From positions 1-17,177 of the forward strand of contig VBQB01000104.1 in NCBI GenBank assembly GCA_005887855.1: DNA of 17,177 nt. Direction: 5' to 3'. Shown here piece by piece: positions 7,154 through 14,244 of this stretch (positions are counted from its first letter, which is position 1; each line of letters opens with the position of its first letter). A model generated the notes under the pieces. The model searched no databases, had not been told where the DNA came from, and saw nothing but the letters and a program-made list of their open reading frames with translations. The position numbers and the translations under genes were made by a program. This stretch comes from Verrucomicrobiota bacterium (lineage in GTDB: Bacteria > Verrucomicrobiota > Verrucomicrobiae > Chthoniobacterales > UBA10450).

Positions 7154-8326
7154 ATGAAGCGCAAGCGCATCGTGGTGATGGGCTTCATGGGATCGTGCCC
7201 AATCGCGGGGGTCGTCTGGCAGCACATCCATTATGTCGTTGGACTCCAGCGGCTCGGTCACGACGTCTATTATATCGAGGATTCAGCGCGGCTCCCTTAC
7301 AATCCTGAGACGTTTGAAGTAAACAATGAGTTCGATTATGCAGCGCGGCTTCTCAATCGCCTATCGCGGGAATTCGGATTCAAAAATCGTTGGGCGTTTT
7401 GCGCGCGCTATTTACCGGGCAATCCGACTGCCGGCCTGCCATTAAGAAGAATCCGGCAGCTCTATCGCGACGCCGATGCCATCCTGAACATCTGCGGCGC
7501 GCAGGAATTCAATGATGATCTACTCGTTTCCGATCGCATTCTTTACATCGAAAGCGATCCTGGCGTTGAGCAAATCAAGATCGACAAGGGCGTAAGGGCG
7601 ACCATTGATTATCTGCGGCGACATCGCGCGCTTTTCACATTCGGCGAAAATGTCGGCACAACGGGTTTTCCTGTCCCTACCCATGGATTCAAATGGCTGC
7701 CCACACGCCAGCCGGTGGTTACCGATCTTTGGAAAACGCAGCGTGCTCCGCCGCGTGCTGCCGTTTTTACATCGGTGGCGAATTGGTCCACGAGCGGCTT
7801 GAAAGACATCACGTGGCGCGGCGACAAATATCTTTGGAGCAAATCGCGCGAGTTTCTGCGTTTTATTTCAGCGCCAAAAAAATCAGGAGAAACCTTCGAG
7901 CTCGCAACGAACATCGAGGATGAGAAGACGCGGGCGAAATTTCTGCGCAGCGGCTGGCGGCTTCACTCTCCGCTGCAACTCAGCGTCGATTATTGGCTCT
8001 ACCGTGATTACATTCGCCGTTCGAAAGGCGAGTTCACAGTCGCCAAGGACCAGTATATCCGTCTGAACACCGGCTGGTTCAGCGACCGGAGCGCGTGTTA
8101 TCTCGCTGCCGGTCGCCCCGTCATTATTCAGGAAACCGGCTTCACAAAGATTTACGGCGGCAAAGCGGGACTTCTCTCCTTCCGATCGTTGAGCGAAATT
8201 GTCGATGCGGTGAAGATAATCAATGCCGATTACGCGAAACATTCTCGTGCCGCTCGCACTCTGGCGCGTGAATTTTTTGAGGCGGAGAATGTCCTCAAAT
8301 CAATTCTCGACCGCGCTGGAATTTGA
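7154..8326 (+). CDS. Glycosyltransferase-like protein (GT-B fold, CgeB/GT1-like C-terminus)
   Basis: The 390-residue protein begins with a Rossmann-type strand KRIVVMGFMGSCPIAGVVW followed by a helix and the pattern LGHDVYYIEDS, as in the N-domain of GT-B glycosyltransferases. The C-terminal part, residues 292-331, reads GEFTVAKDQYIRLNTGWFSD then RSACYLAAGRPVIIQETGF, the nucleotide-sugar-binding region typical of CgeB-like / Glyco_trans_1_2 proteins. Later comes a GLLSFRSLSEIVDAVKIIN segment matching the usual C-terminal helices. No signal peptide or membrane helix is seen, so it is probably cytoplasmic. Donor and acceptor are unknown. Its position behind an exporter and an acyltransferase on the same strand suggests the same glycan pathway, though 100 bases of repeat separate it from them. 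Family-level call only. Confidence 0.75.
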   Translation: MKRKRIVVMGFMGSCPIAGVVWQHIHYVVGLQRLGHDVYYIEDSARLPYNPETFEVNNEFDYAARLLNRLSREFGFKNRWAFCARYLPGNPTAGLPLRRIRQLYRDADAILNICGAQEFNDDLLVSDRILYIESDPGVEQIKIDKGVRATIDYLRRHRALFTFGENVGTTGFPVPTHGFKWLPTRQPVVTDLWKTQRAPPRAAVFTSVANWSTSGLKDITWRGDKYLWSKSREFLRFISAPKKSGETFELATNIEDEKTRAKFLRSGWRLHSPLQLSVDYWLYRDYIRRSKGEFTVAKDQYIRLNTGWFSDRSACYLAAGRPVIIQETGFTKIYGGKAGLLSFRSLSEIVDAVKIINADYAKHSRAARTLAREFFEAENVLKSILDRAGI

Positions 8327-8518
8327 TTTCTCTACTTTGACGCCGGATCGGCCAAAAAATGCATTGAGCGCGAAAACCGACCAACCGCTTATTCTTGCTG
8401 ACCAGAGATGTTGAACGGCAAGTGCATGTATTATGTCTGTTCTGTCCAGGCGCCACTTGCAAATGCAGATTCCATCTTGATTTTCAATTACTTCGTCTGA
8501 TTCTTCAGCCTTCCGCCC

Positions 8519-10132
8519 ATGAAGCATCCTCTCATTTTTGTTTGCCTGACATTGCTGCTGGGATCGACATCCTACGCGCAGCAAAGCACGCCGGCGCTCC
8601 CGCCCGTTGAGCCGCAAGCGCCGCTACCGGCAGGTCCACCGAAAGCTAGCCCAGCTGCGCAAGCGGTAGTTCCAGTTCCGGTTCCGATTGCACCGCCAAA
8701 GCCAAACGGGCCGGTTCAAAAAAGTTTGGTCCGCATCACCGCAACCTCCGTGGAGCCGGATTACAAAGCGCCCTGGAATTCTGGAGGGATCGAGCGCGGT
8801 GTTGGGGCCGGCTTCGTCGTAAGTGGCAATCGCATTCTTACAAACGCGCATGTCGTCAGCAACAGCCGCTACCTGACGGTGGAACGCGATGGCGATCCCA
8901 ACAAATACCCGGCGACTGTGCAATTCGTAGCAAACGATTGCGATCTGGCGTTGATCACGGTATCGGCTCCCGATTTTTTCAAGAACATGATTCCCTTAAA
9001 GTTCGGTGGAATTCCTGAGCTTGAGTCGACGGTCTCAGCGTACGGCTATCCAATCGGTGGCGAGCGGATGTCGGTCACGGCTGGGATTGTCTCGCGAGTC
9101 GACTTTCAGCTTTACACCCATTCATCAATTGATCAGCACCTCACGATCCAGATCAGCGCGCAAATCAATCCGGGAAACAGTGGCGGACCGGTGATGCAGA
9201 ACGGCAAGGTGGTGGGCGTTGCGTTTCAAGGCTACAGCGGTGATGTCGCCCAAGGCGTCGCCTACATGATTCCCACTCCGGTGATCAACCGGTTTTTAAA
9301 GGACATCGGCGACGGACATTACGACAAATATGTCGATCTTGGCCTAACCTATTCGAAGCTGCAAAATCCCGCGCAGCGCCGCTTTCTTGGCTTAAAAGAC
9401 GACGACCGCGGCGTACTCGTGAACACAGTGGTCGCGGCCGGACCATCGGCCGATATTCTTCGGCCGGGTGATGTTCTTCTCGCAATCGATGATCATCCCA
9501 TCGCGAGTGATTCGAATGTCGAATTTGAAGGCGAGCGCGCGGAATTCCAAGAAGTAGTCGAACGAAAATTCAAGGGCGATTCGGTCAAGTTCGATATCTG
9601 GCGCGACAAGCAGCCGATGGCGGTCACGATCAAACTATACACGCCTTGGCCTTATCTGATTCAAGGCCACGCCTATGATGTGCGTCCCCGTTACGTCCTT
9701 TACGGCGGCTTGCTTTTTCAGCCATTAAACCTCGATCTAATCGAAGCCTATCGGCCCACTGATCTGCGCCTCCGGCATTTCTTCGAATATTTTGTTCCGG
9801 AGCAAATTTATCGTCAGCATCCAGACGTCATCGTGCTGACGAACATTTTGCCAGACCCGATCAATACTTATCTTGCGCCCTACCGCGGCGGGATTGTCGA
9901 TGAAATAAACGGCAAGAAAATTCGGACTCTCGATGAGCTGGCAAATGCGTTTTCCGAAACGTCAGAGCGCTTTGTCATCCGCATGATTGGCGATGGGCCG
10001 CCATTGGTGCTCGATCGCAATAAAGTGGACGCCGCCCGCGAGCGGATCAAGATGCGTTACAATGTCATGAAAGAGCAAAATCTCCAGGATCAGCCCGTGG
10101 CAAAGACGACGGAGCAAGCGAACAAAATCTAA
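8519..10132 (+). CDS. Secreted Deg/HtrA-type serine protease with PDZ domain, active triad
   Basis: A signal peptide covers residues 1-20 (cleavage after SYA), followed by a Pro/Ala-rich linker to about 65. The chymotrypsin-like domain carries the whole triad: His111 in LTNAHVV, Asp142 in CDLALI, and Ser221 in NPGNSGGPV. A PDZ domain follows at about 275-372 (GVLVNTVVAAGPSADILRPG, then DVLLAIDDHPIA), and a second PDZ-like fold seems to lie near 430-520 (GGIVDEINGKKIRTLDELA). The overall pattern, including TNAHVV, CDLAL, GYPIGG and VAYMIPTPVI, is closest in my memory to plant Deg9/Deg2-like and related bacterial proteases rather than classical DegP. It should act in the periplasm or outside the cell in protein quality control. 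A catalytically degenerate paralogue follows after 2 bases, almost certainly in the same operon. Confidence 0.92.
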   Translation: MKHPLIFVCLTLLLGSTSYAQQSTPALPPVEPQAPLPAGPPKASPAAQAVVPVPVPIAPPKPNGPVQKSLVRITATSVEPDYKAPWNSGGIERGVGAGFVVSGNRILTNAHVVSNSRYLTVERDGDPNKYPATVQFVANDCDLALITVSAPDFFKNMIPLKFGGIPELESTVSAYGYPIGGERMSVTAGIVSRVDFQLYTHSSIDQHLTIQISAQINPGNSGGPVMQNGKVVGVAFQGYSGDVAQGVAYMIPTPVINRFLKDIGDGHYDKYVDLGLTYSKLQNPAQRRFLGLKDDDRGVLVNTVVAAGPSADILRPGDVLLAIDDHPIASDSNVEFEGERAEFQEVVERKFKGDSVKFDIWRDKQPMAVTIKLYTPWPYLIQGHAYDVRPRYVLYGGLLFQPLNLDLIEAYRPTDLRLRHFFEYFVPEQIYRQHPDVIVLTNILPDPINTYLAPYRGGIVDEINGKKIRTLDELANAFSETSERFVIRMIGDGPPLVLDRNKVDAARERIKMRYNVMKEQNLQDQPVAKTTEQANKI

Positions 10133-10134
10133 AG

Positions 10135-11637
10135 ATGATGCGAAAATATTTAGTTATCGTTTTCGGAACAATGTTCCTCGGGGTTGCCGGCGCGACGGCC
10201 AAAAAGGAACCGGCTGTGCCGGCACCAATGAATAAGCAAAAGCAGCTGTCGCTCGTCCGCGTGAATGTGACTGGCCAGTCCTATGATTACTTTCGGCCAT
10301 GGCAAAAGAAGGCGCCGTTTTCAAAGCGCGCACTCGGTGCGGTTCTATCGAAAGGCCGCGTCCTGGTCACCGCGGACTTGGTTACAAATCAAAATTACGT
10401 GGAGCTGGAGCGGGCGGAATCCGGAGAAAAGATGGCGGCTAATGTCGAGGTCATTGATTATGAAGCGAACCTGGCTTTGCTCGTGCCGGCCGAGAAAACA
10501 TTTCTCGACGGCATCACTCCTCTCGATATCGCGCTCGACACCGTAGTCGGCGATCGGCTCGCCGCCTGGCAACTTGAACCCACGGGTGCCCTGCTCGCGA
10601 CGGAAGGCTTGGTGACAACTGTGCAAATGATGGCTTATCCGGTCGATGTTGGGCAATTCCTGACCTATCGCATGAGCATCCCGATGCAATATCGAGAGAA
10701 TAGCTACACGGTGCCTCTGGTGAAGAACAACAAGCTTGCTGGATTACTCTTGCGCTACGATTCACGTTCGCAGCTGCTCGACGCCATTCCTGCACCCATC
10801 ATAGCGCATTTTTTGAAGGAGGCTGAGGGCCAAAATTATCGCGGGTTTCCGGCGGCCGGGTTTTCATTTTTTCCGACGCGTGATCCGGAGCTGCGCGAGT
10901 TTGCCGGAGAAACGGGCAAAGCCGGCGGCGTTTACGTGACCAATATCGAACCGAACACGCCAGCGATGAAAGCGGGCTTGCAAGTCGGCGACATTGTCAC
11001 AGCGATCGCGAACAACGAGATCGATCAAAATGGAAACTATGTCGATCCTCTCTACGGCAAAATCGAATTTACAAATCTGCTCACCGCTCACGCTTACTCC
11101 GGCGATGTGGTGCCGTTCCGAATTCAGCGCAGTGGCAAACCGATGCAGTTAAATGTGACCCTCGAACATCGAGACGCGAAAGATTACGTCAGCCCACCTT
11201 ACAATCTCGATCAGCCGCCGCCGTATTACGTGCTCGGCGGACTCATTTTTCAGGAGCTTTCCCGCCAATATCTCAAGGAATGGGGGCCAACTTGGCAAAG
11301 AGAAGCACCCCAGCGCTTGGTTTACCTCGACCGGTTCCAATCAGAACTCTTTCCAGAGGGGAACCGCCGCGTCGTCATCCTCAGTCAGGTCCTCCCTGCC
11401 AATAGCACAATCGGTTACGACGAGCTTTCCTATTTGACTGTCACAAAAGTAAACGGCAAAGAGATCAAATCATTAGCCGATCTGGCCGAAGCGGTGAAAC
11501 AGCCCATCGAGGGTTTCATCAAAATTGAGACCGAGGAAGATCCGAAACAGATTGAGCTGGATGCCGCGCAAGTAGCCGCTGAAGCACCGGCTCTCCAGGA
11601 AAACTACGGGATCTCTTCGCTGCGTCGCCTCGACTGA
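10135..11637 (+). CDS. Deg-like pseudoprotease with PDZ domain (triad lost), secreted
   Basis: This 500-residue protein has a signal peptide (about 1-22, MRKYLVIVFGTMFLGVAGA) and aligns along its length with the active protease just upstream: SLVRVNVTG with SLVRITATS, LVTADLVTNQNYVELER with LTNAHVVSNSRYLTVER, and the PDZ segment GGVYVTNIEPNTPAMKAGL. By that alignment the catalytic His is Asp81, the catalytic Asp is Asn112 (ANLAL for CDLAL), and the oxyanion-hole motif GNSGG has become ENSYT, keeping only a serine at 190. It therefore should not cleave peptides by the Deg mechanism. The fold and PDZ domains appear intact and the frame is unbroken, so this looks like a maintained pseudoenzyme, perhaps a partner or regulator of the neighbour. 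The second Met (10138) is an alternative start. Confidence 0.85.
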   Translation: MMRKYLVIVFGTMFLGVAGATAKKEPAVPAPMNKQKQLSLVRVNVTGQSYDYFRPWQKKAPFSKRALGAVLSKGRVLVTADLVTNQNYVELERAESGEKMAANVEVIDYEANLALLVPAEKTFLDGITPLDIALDTVVGDRLAAWQLEPTGALLATEGLVTTVQMMAYPVDVGQFLTYRMSIPMQYRENSYTVPLVKNNKLAGLLLRYDSRSQLLDAIPAPIIAHFLKEAEGQNYRGFPAAGFSFFPTRDPELREFAGETGKAGGVYVTNIEPNTPAMKAGLQVGDIVTAIANNEIDQNGNYVDPLYGKIEFTNLLTAHAYSGDVVPFRIQRSGKPMQLNVTLEHRDAKDYVSPPYNLDQPPPYYVLGGLIFQELSRQYLKEWGPTWQREAPQRLVYLDRFQSELFPEGNRRVVILSQVLPANSTIGYDELSYLTVTKVNGKEIKSLADLAEAVKQPIEGFIKIETEEDPKQIELDAAQVAAEAPALQENYGISSLRRLD

Positions 11638-11900
11638 GGCGTTGCCCACGCCGTCGTTGCCAGGTTGGGCGCAACAGAAAAGCATCATACTTGCAGCAAT
11701 CGATCTCGGAAATTAACCGACAAAATGAGTCGTGCTCATCTGAGCAACCGCGCATGACTTCAACCAGGTAATAGCTGTGAAAGCGTCGCTGTTTCTGCGT
11801 CCTTGCCTTCGCGATTCACCTATTCCTGATTTCCTGTTGATCTCAATCACCAAATTGGATTGACCTCGCCCCGCGAGTTCTGCCAGGCTCGGCAGCAACG

Positions 11901-12170
11901 ATGCGTCTGTTGTTCGAAATATTAATTATCGGTGCGGTGATTTATCTTGCCTGGGACATGCCCTTGAAACAACGTGTCGATCAGCTCCGCGCGGCACTGA
12001 CGTCCAAGCAAGCGGCGCCGGGTTCACAGGAAGCCACGTCAACTCCAACGTCAATTCCGCTGTTAAGGCCAATCATCAGGGCAACTCCACCGCCGGGCGC
12101 ATGGATGTGGGATTCAAAGCATCACGGCACGCTGGATCGCCCTAGTCCCTCTCCTACTATCCGGCCCTGA
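11901..12170 (+). CDS. Small single-pass membrane protein, unknown function
   Basis: The 89-residue protein has one strongly hydrophobic N-terminal segment (residues 2-18, RLLFEILIIGAVIYLAW) followed by a polar helix PLKQRVDQLRAAL and a Thr/Pro/Ser-rich tail containing the motif GAWMWDSKHHGTLDRP. The layout is a membrane anchor with an extra-membrane tail. The Trp-rich GAWMWD patch near the C-terminus looks like a selected sequence and argues against a chance frame. There is no Shine-Dalgarno sequence before the ATG. It lies 263 bases beyond the pseudoprotease on the same strand; that gap shows no gene I can support. I do not recognise the family. Confidence 0.6.
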   Translation: MRLLFEILIIGAVIYLAWDMPLKQRVDQLRAALTSKQAAPGSQEATSTPTSIPLLRPIIRATPPPGAWMWDSKHHGTLDRPSPSPTIRP

Positions 12171-12220
12171 GAATACGGAAAAATTAGGACATCCATTCCG
12201 CGCGGCCGTGCGGAACATTG

Positions 12221-12545
12221 TTATTCGTTTACGACCTCGATCTGCTTGTCGAGCACTTCCCGGTAAACCGGTCGATCGCCACCTGCACCCAGTAACGCTG
12301 CTCACCTTCCACAACGGAACCTACAAGACTAGAAGCGTTGGGCGGATAGCGGCCGCTCAGGGCTATCACGTCAATCAGTAAATTCCAGACGCGCGTTCGC
12401 GAGACGGAAGATATGGCCGCGGAACAACTTCCCTTGGAGCCTTAACAGTCTGATTGTCTTGTGATGATGTCACCGGCAGAATTGTCGTTGGCAGTCCAGC
12501 GCGCGTAATCAGTACGTTGGCGACAACGGACGAAGTAATTTTCAT
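12221..12545 (-). pseudogene. Frameshifted remnant of an unknown protein gene
   Basis: No single frame spans this stretch, but three frames join into one protein-like sequence. From the ATG at 12543-12545 frame 1 reads MKITSSVVANVLITRAGL on to PRPYLPSRERASG and stops at 12375-12377. Frame 2 takes over near 12380-12395 with NLLIDVIALSGRYPPN and EGEQRYWVQVAIDRFTGK. A further one-base shift near 12255-12262 restores VLDKQIEVVNE and a stop at 12221-12223. Frame 1 is also open and protein-like for about 30 codons upstream of the ATG without a start codon, so the original N-terminus may lie further up. It is codirectional with and just behind the GYF_2-type gene. I do not recognise the family. Either a decayed gene or two sequencing indels would explain it. 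Confidence 0.55.
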
Positions 12546-12643
12546 CCCAGATGGCGCCCGCCAGAAACGAGCGAAGAAAAGTGAAGCAGCTTCTGCCGGT
12601 TTAAGTGCAACGTCAGTGGCAGCTTCGGGCGGAATTTTTCAAT

Positions 12644-13120
12644 TTAGCGAGTGACGCCGCTTCGGAACTTTTCGGGATGATGCAAAATGTCATCACGATC
12701 AGTGACCGCGACGAAGGACAGGCAAAGCGCGATGATCGTCCCGGCCAGCAAGCAGAGGCCACCTGCGATCTTCCCACGCACAATCGAAAGGATTGCTAAG
12801 ACAAACCCCGTTATCAAAAAAGGCAATGATGTAAAAACGAACAAGACTGGATGAACGAGCGAAATAAAAACGGCTACGGCTGCGCACAGTCCGCCGGTCG
12901 CGGCCAATGAACGTTCTTTCTTTTTTGCTTTTTGCTGTAGCCGCAGCCGCTCCGGCTCCGCAAATGCTGGGCTGCTACATGGAACCCATTGCTTCATCCC
13001 TTCGGCTAAATATTGATCACCCGGCGAGAAATCGCCCATGCGAATTTTTGCCTTGAATTCGCCGTCCGTGAATTTCCCAATCACCTTCCCGCTTGACCGC
13101 GCCACGTAAAAAACGCTCAT
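12644..13120 (-). CDS. GYF_2 (DUF4339)-type domain membrane protein
   Basis: The first 50 or so residues match the GYF_2/DUF4339 pattern: FYVARSSGKVIGKFTDGEF, a short linker, then GDQYLAEGMKQWVPC with the conserved tryptophan near residue 46. A charged stretch QQKAKKKERS then leads into two or three hydrophobic segments between about 72 and 140, so the protein is anchored in the inner membrane with the small domain probably in the cytoplasm. GYF_2 domains are thought to bind short proline-rich peptides; they are common at the N-terminus of small membrane proteins of unknown role, and that is all that can be said here. The protein ends in DDILHHPEKFRSGVTR. No Shine-Dalgarno sequence precedes the ATG; the upstream region is AT-rich. 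Confidence 0.75.
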   Translation of the reverse strand: MSVFYVARSSGKVIGKFTDGEFKAKIRMGDFSPGDQYLAEGMKQWVPCSSPAFAEPERLRLQQKAKKKERSLAATGGLCAAVAVFISLVHPVLFVFTSLPFLITGFVLAILSIVRGKIAGGLCLLAGTIIALCLSFVAVTDRDDILHHPEKFRSGVTR

Positions 13121-13161
13121 AACATAATTTAATAACTCTTCTGATGACTGTTAACGGTTGT

Positions 13162-14229
13162 TTACATCGAACCCTCGTATTTAATCTGGACCTGCTGCGA
13201 TTGGATAGCCCCTGTGGTTGGATCCCGGTTCGGCTTGATGAATACCTGATAAACCTTGGTCACTGTGGACAGAACTCTCCCGTTCTTATCCAGCGATTGC
13301 CCGGTAACAAAAACTCGGAAGTTACGGCTGCGCGTGGTAGCCAGATTGTAGATCTTAGCAAACAACTCCTCGCGCCCGGGATCATTCCATTCGGTCGGCG
13401 ACGTCTGAGTACTATTTTCATATTGATTGGGGTTACCGAAAAACGGCCGGCCTTGCGAGTCCCTTATCGCTGATAATGCAGAGGTTGAAAGCAGGGGGCG
13501 TGAGTTGATCACAGCGTCAGCAAACTTGTCTGCCTGCTCTATATTCGCGGGCTGCGCTGCGTTGCCGGTCGGCGGGTACAGATTACCTTGCAGCGAAGTG
13601 GGTTGGATTGCCGGGTCGCGGTTCTGGAGGATGCCCACGGCTAGGGAGCGCAAAACGTCACGGGATGCTGTATTAAGATTTACCAGTCCAGCTGTGCTTG
13701 TGAAATTGGTGCTATTGGTCTTGGAAGAAAACACATCCAGTAGTTGCCAGGCCCGGATCCCATTTTGGTCGAACATGGAGAACTCGGGCCGGCCAATAGA
13801 AAGAGTATGACCACCCGCTCCGCTGGCACTTCGAGTCGCTGTGTTCGGAATATCCGGGAGCTTCTGTTCCGGATCTTGATATGTAACGCTGTAGCTTAAC
13901 TGGGCCGGGTCCCACACATTTGCCAGCTCAGTTACAGACGCAAGATTGCCGCTAGTCGAGGTCGAGAGCAACGAAATCGTTTTTGTTGGATCTGGCGGTG
14001 GCGTCGGGCTCGCCATAATGTCGGTGGGATATTGCCCCTTACCGGTGGGCGGGAGTCCAGTATAGCTAAAGGGATGTCCGGAGTCTGGCCAATTTAACGG
14101 GACGACATTGGGGTTTGGGCCGGCCCAGTAAGAACCCGCCACATAATCGGCTGTTGGCCACGGATCAGTGATATACCACGACGCGCGCGGGTCGCCGAAT
14201 TGCCCGAAACTGTTATTGTTCGGCGGCAT
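13162..14229 (-). CDS. Verru_Chthon cassette protein A-like, C-terminal part (after in-frame TAG)
   Basis: The 355 residues from the ATG at 14229 resemble the C-terminal region of Verru_Chthon cassette protein A, a large protein known from Verrucomicrobium and Chthoniobacter genomes in a four-gene cassette with pseudopilin-like partners. Supporting motifs are GDPRASWYITDPWPTADYV, SYWAGPNPN, VNLNTASRDVLRSLAVG (a helix-hairpin-like stretch also seen in GspK-type minor pseudopilins) and the end FRVFVTGQSLDKNGRVLS then TKVYQVFIKPNRDP. The usual N-terminal part is missing from this ORF. The codon frame upstream is the same as that of the Ig-repeat gene, interrupted only by TAG at 14242-14244, so this may be the second half of one gene rather than a separate gene. 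There is no signal peptide or Shine-Dalgarno sequence at the ATG. Confidence 0.65.
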   Translation of the reverse strand: MPPNNNSFGQFGDPRASWYITDPWPTADYVAGSYWAGPNPNVVPLNWPDSGHPFSYTGLPPTGKGQYPTDIMASPTPPPDPTKTISLLSTSTSGNLASVTELANVWDPAQLSYSVTYQDPEQKLPDIPNTATRSASGAGGHTLSIGRPEFSMFDQNGIRAWQLLDVFSSKTNSTNFTSTAGLVNLNTASRDVLRSLAVGILQNRDPAIQPTSLQGNLYPPTGNAAQPANIEQADKFADAVINSRPLLSTSALSAIRDSQGRPFFGNPNQYENSTQTSPTEWNDPGREELFAKIYNLATTRSRNFRVFVTGQSLDKNGRVLSTVTKVYQVFIKPNRDPTTGAIQSQQVQIKYEGSM

Positions 14230-14241
14230 TGGATTACCGCG

Positions 14242-14244
14242 CTA
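14242..14244 (-). other. In-frame TAG between the Ig-repeat ORF and the cassette A-like ORF
   Basis: Reading the minus strand, the codons are AAC GTC TAG CGC GGT AAT CCA ATG. The TAG ends the Ig-repeat ORF, and the same frame continues with RGNPMPPNNN into the 355-residue ORF without another stop until 13162. The residues just before (YNPYDPTVPNSRPDPTKNV) and after (RGNPMPPNNN) look like one continuous domain. A CAG-to-TAG change would be enough to create it. Confidence 0.8.

Noticed and set aside
6837..7261. Minus-strand ORFs with peptides like VRCWMFDV and FDVGCSML
   Set aside because: These arise from translating the 7-base-phased repeat at 7062-7144; the flanking parts are antisense to clear genes.
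11638..11690. Imperfect hairpin after the pseudoprotease stop
   Set aside because: The stem has a bulge and a long loop and no T-run follows, so a terminator call is not supported.
11713..11898. Minus-strand 61-codon ORF in the gap between the pseudoprotease and the small membrane protein
   Set aside because: Composition is Arg/Ser-rich without domain pattern, signal peptide or ribosome binding site.
12454..12654. Plus-strand ORF of 66 codons
   Set aside because: It lies antisense to the frameshifted remnant, whose minus-strand text is more protein-like; no start signal or recognisable motif. Not fully excluded.
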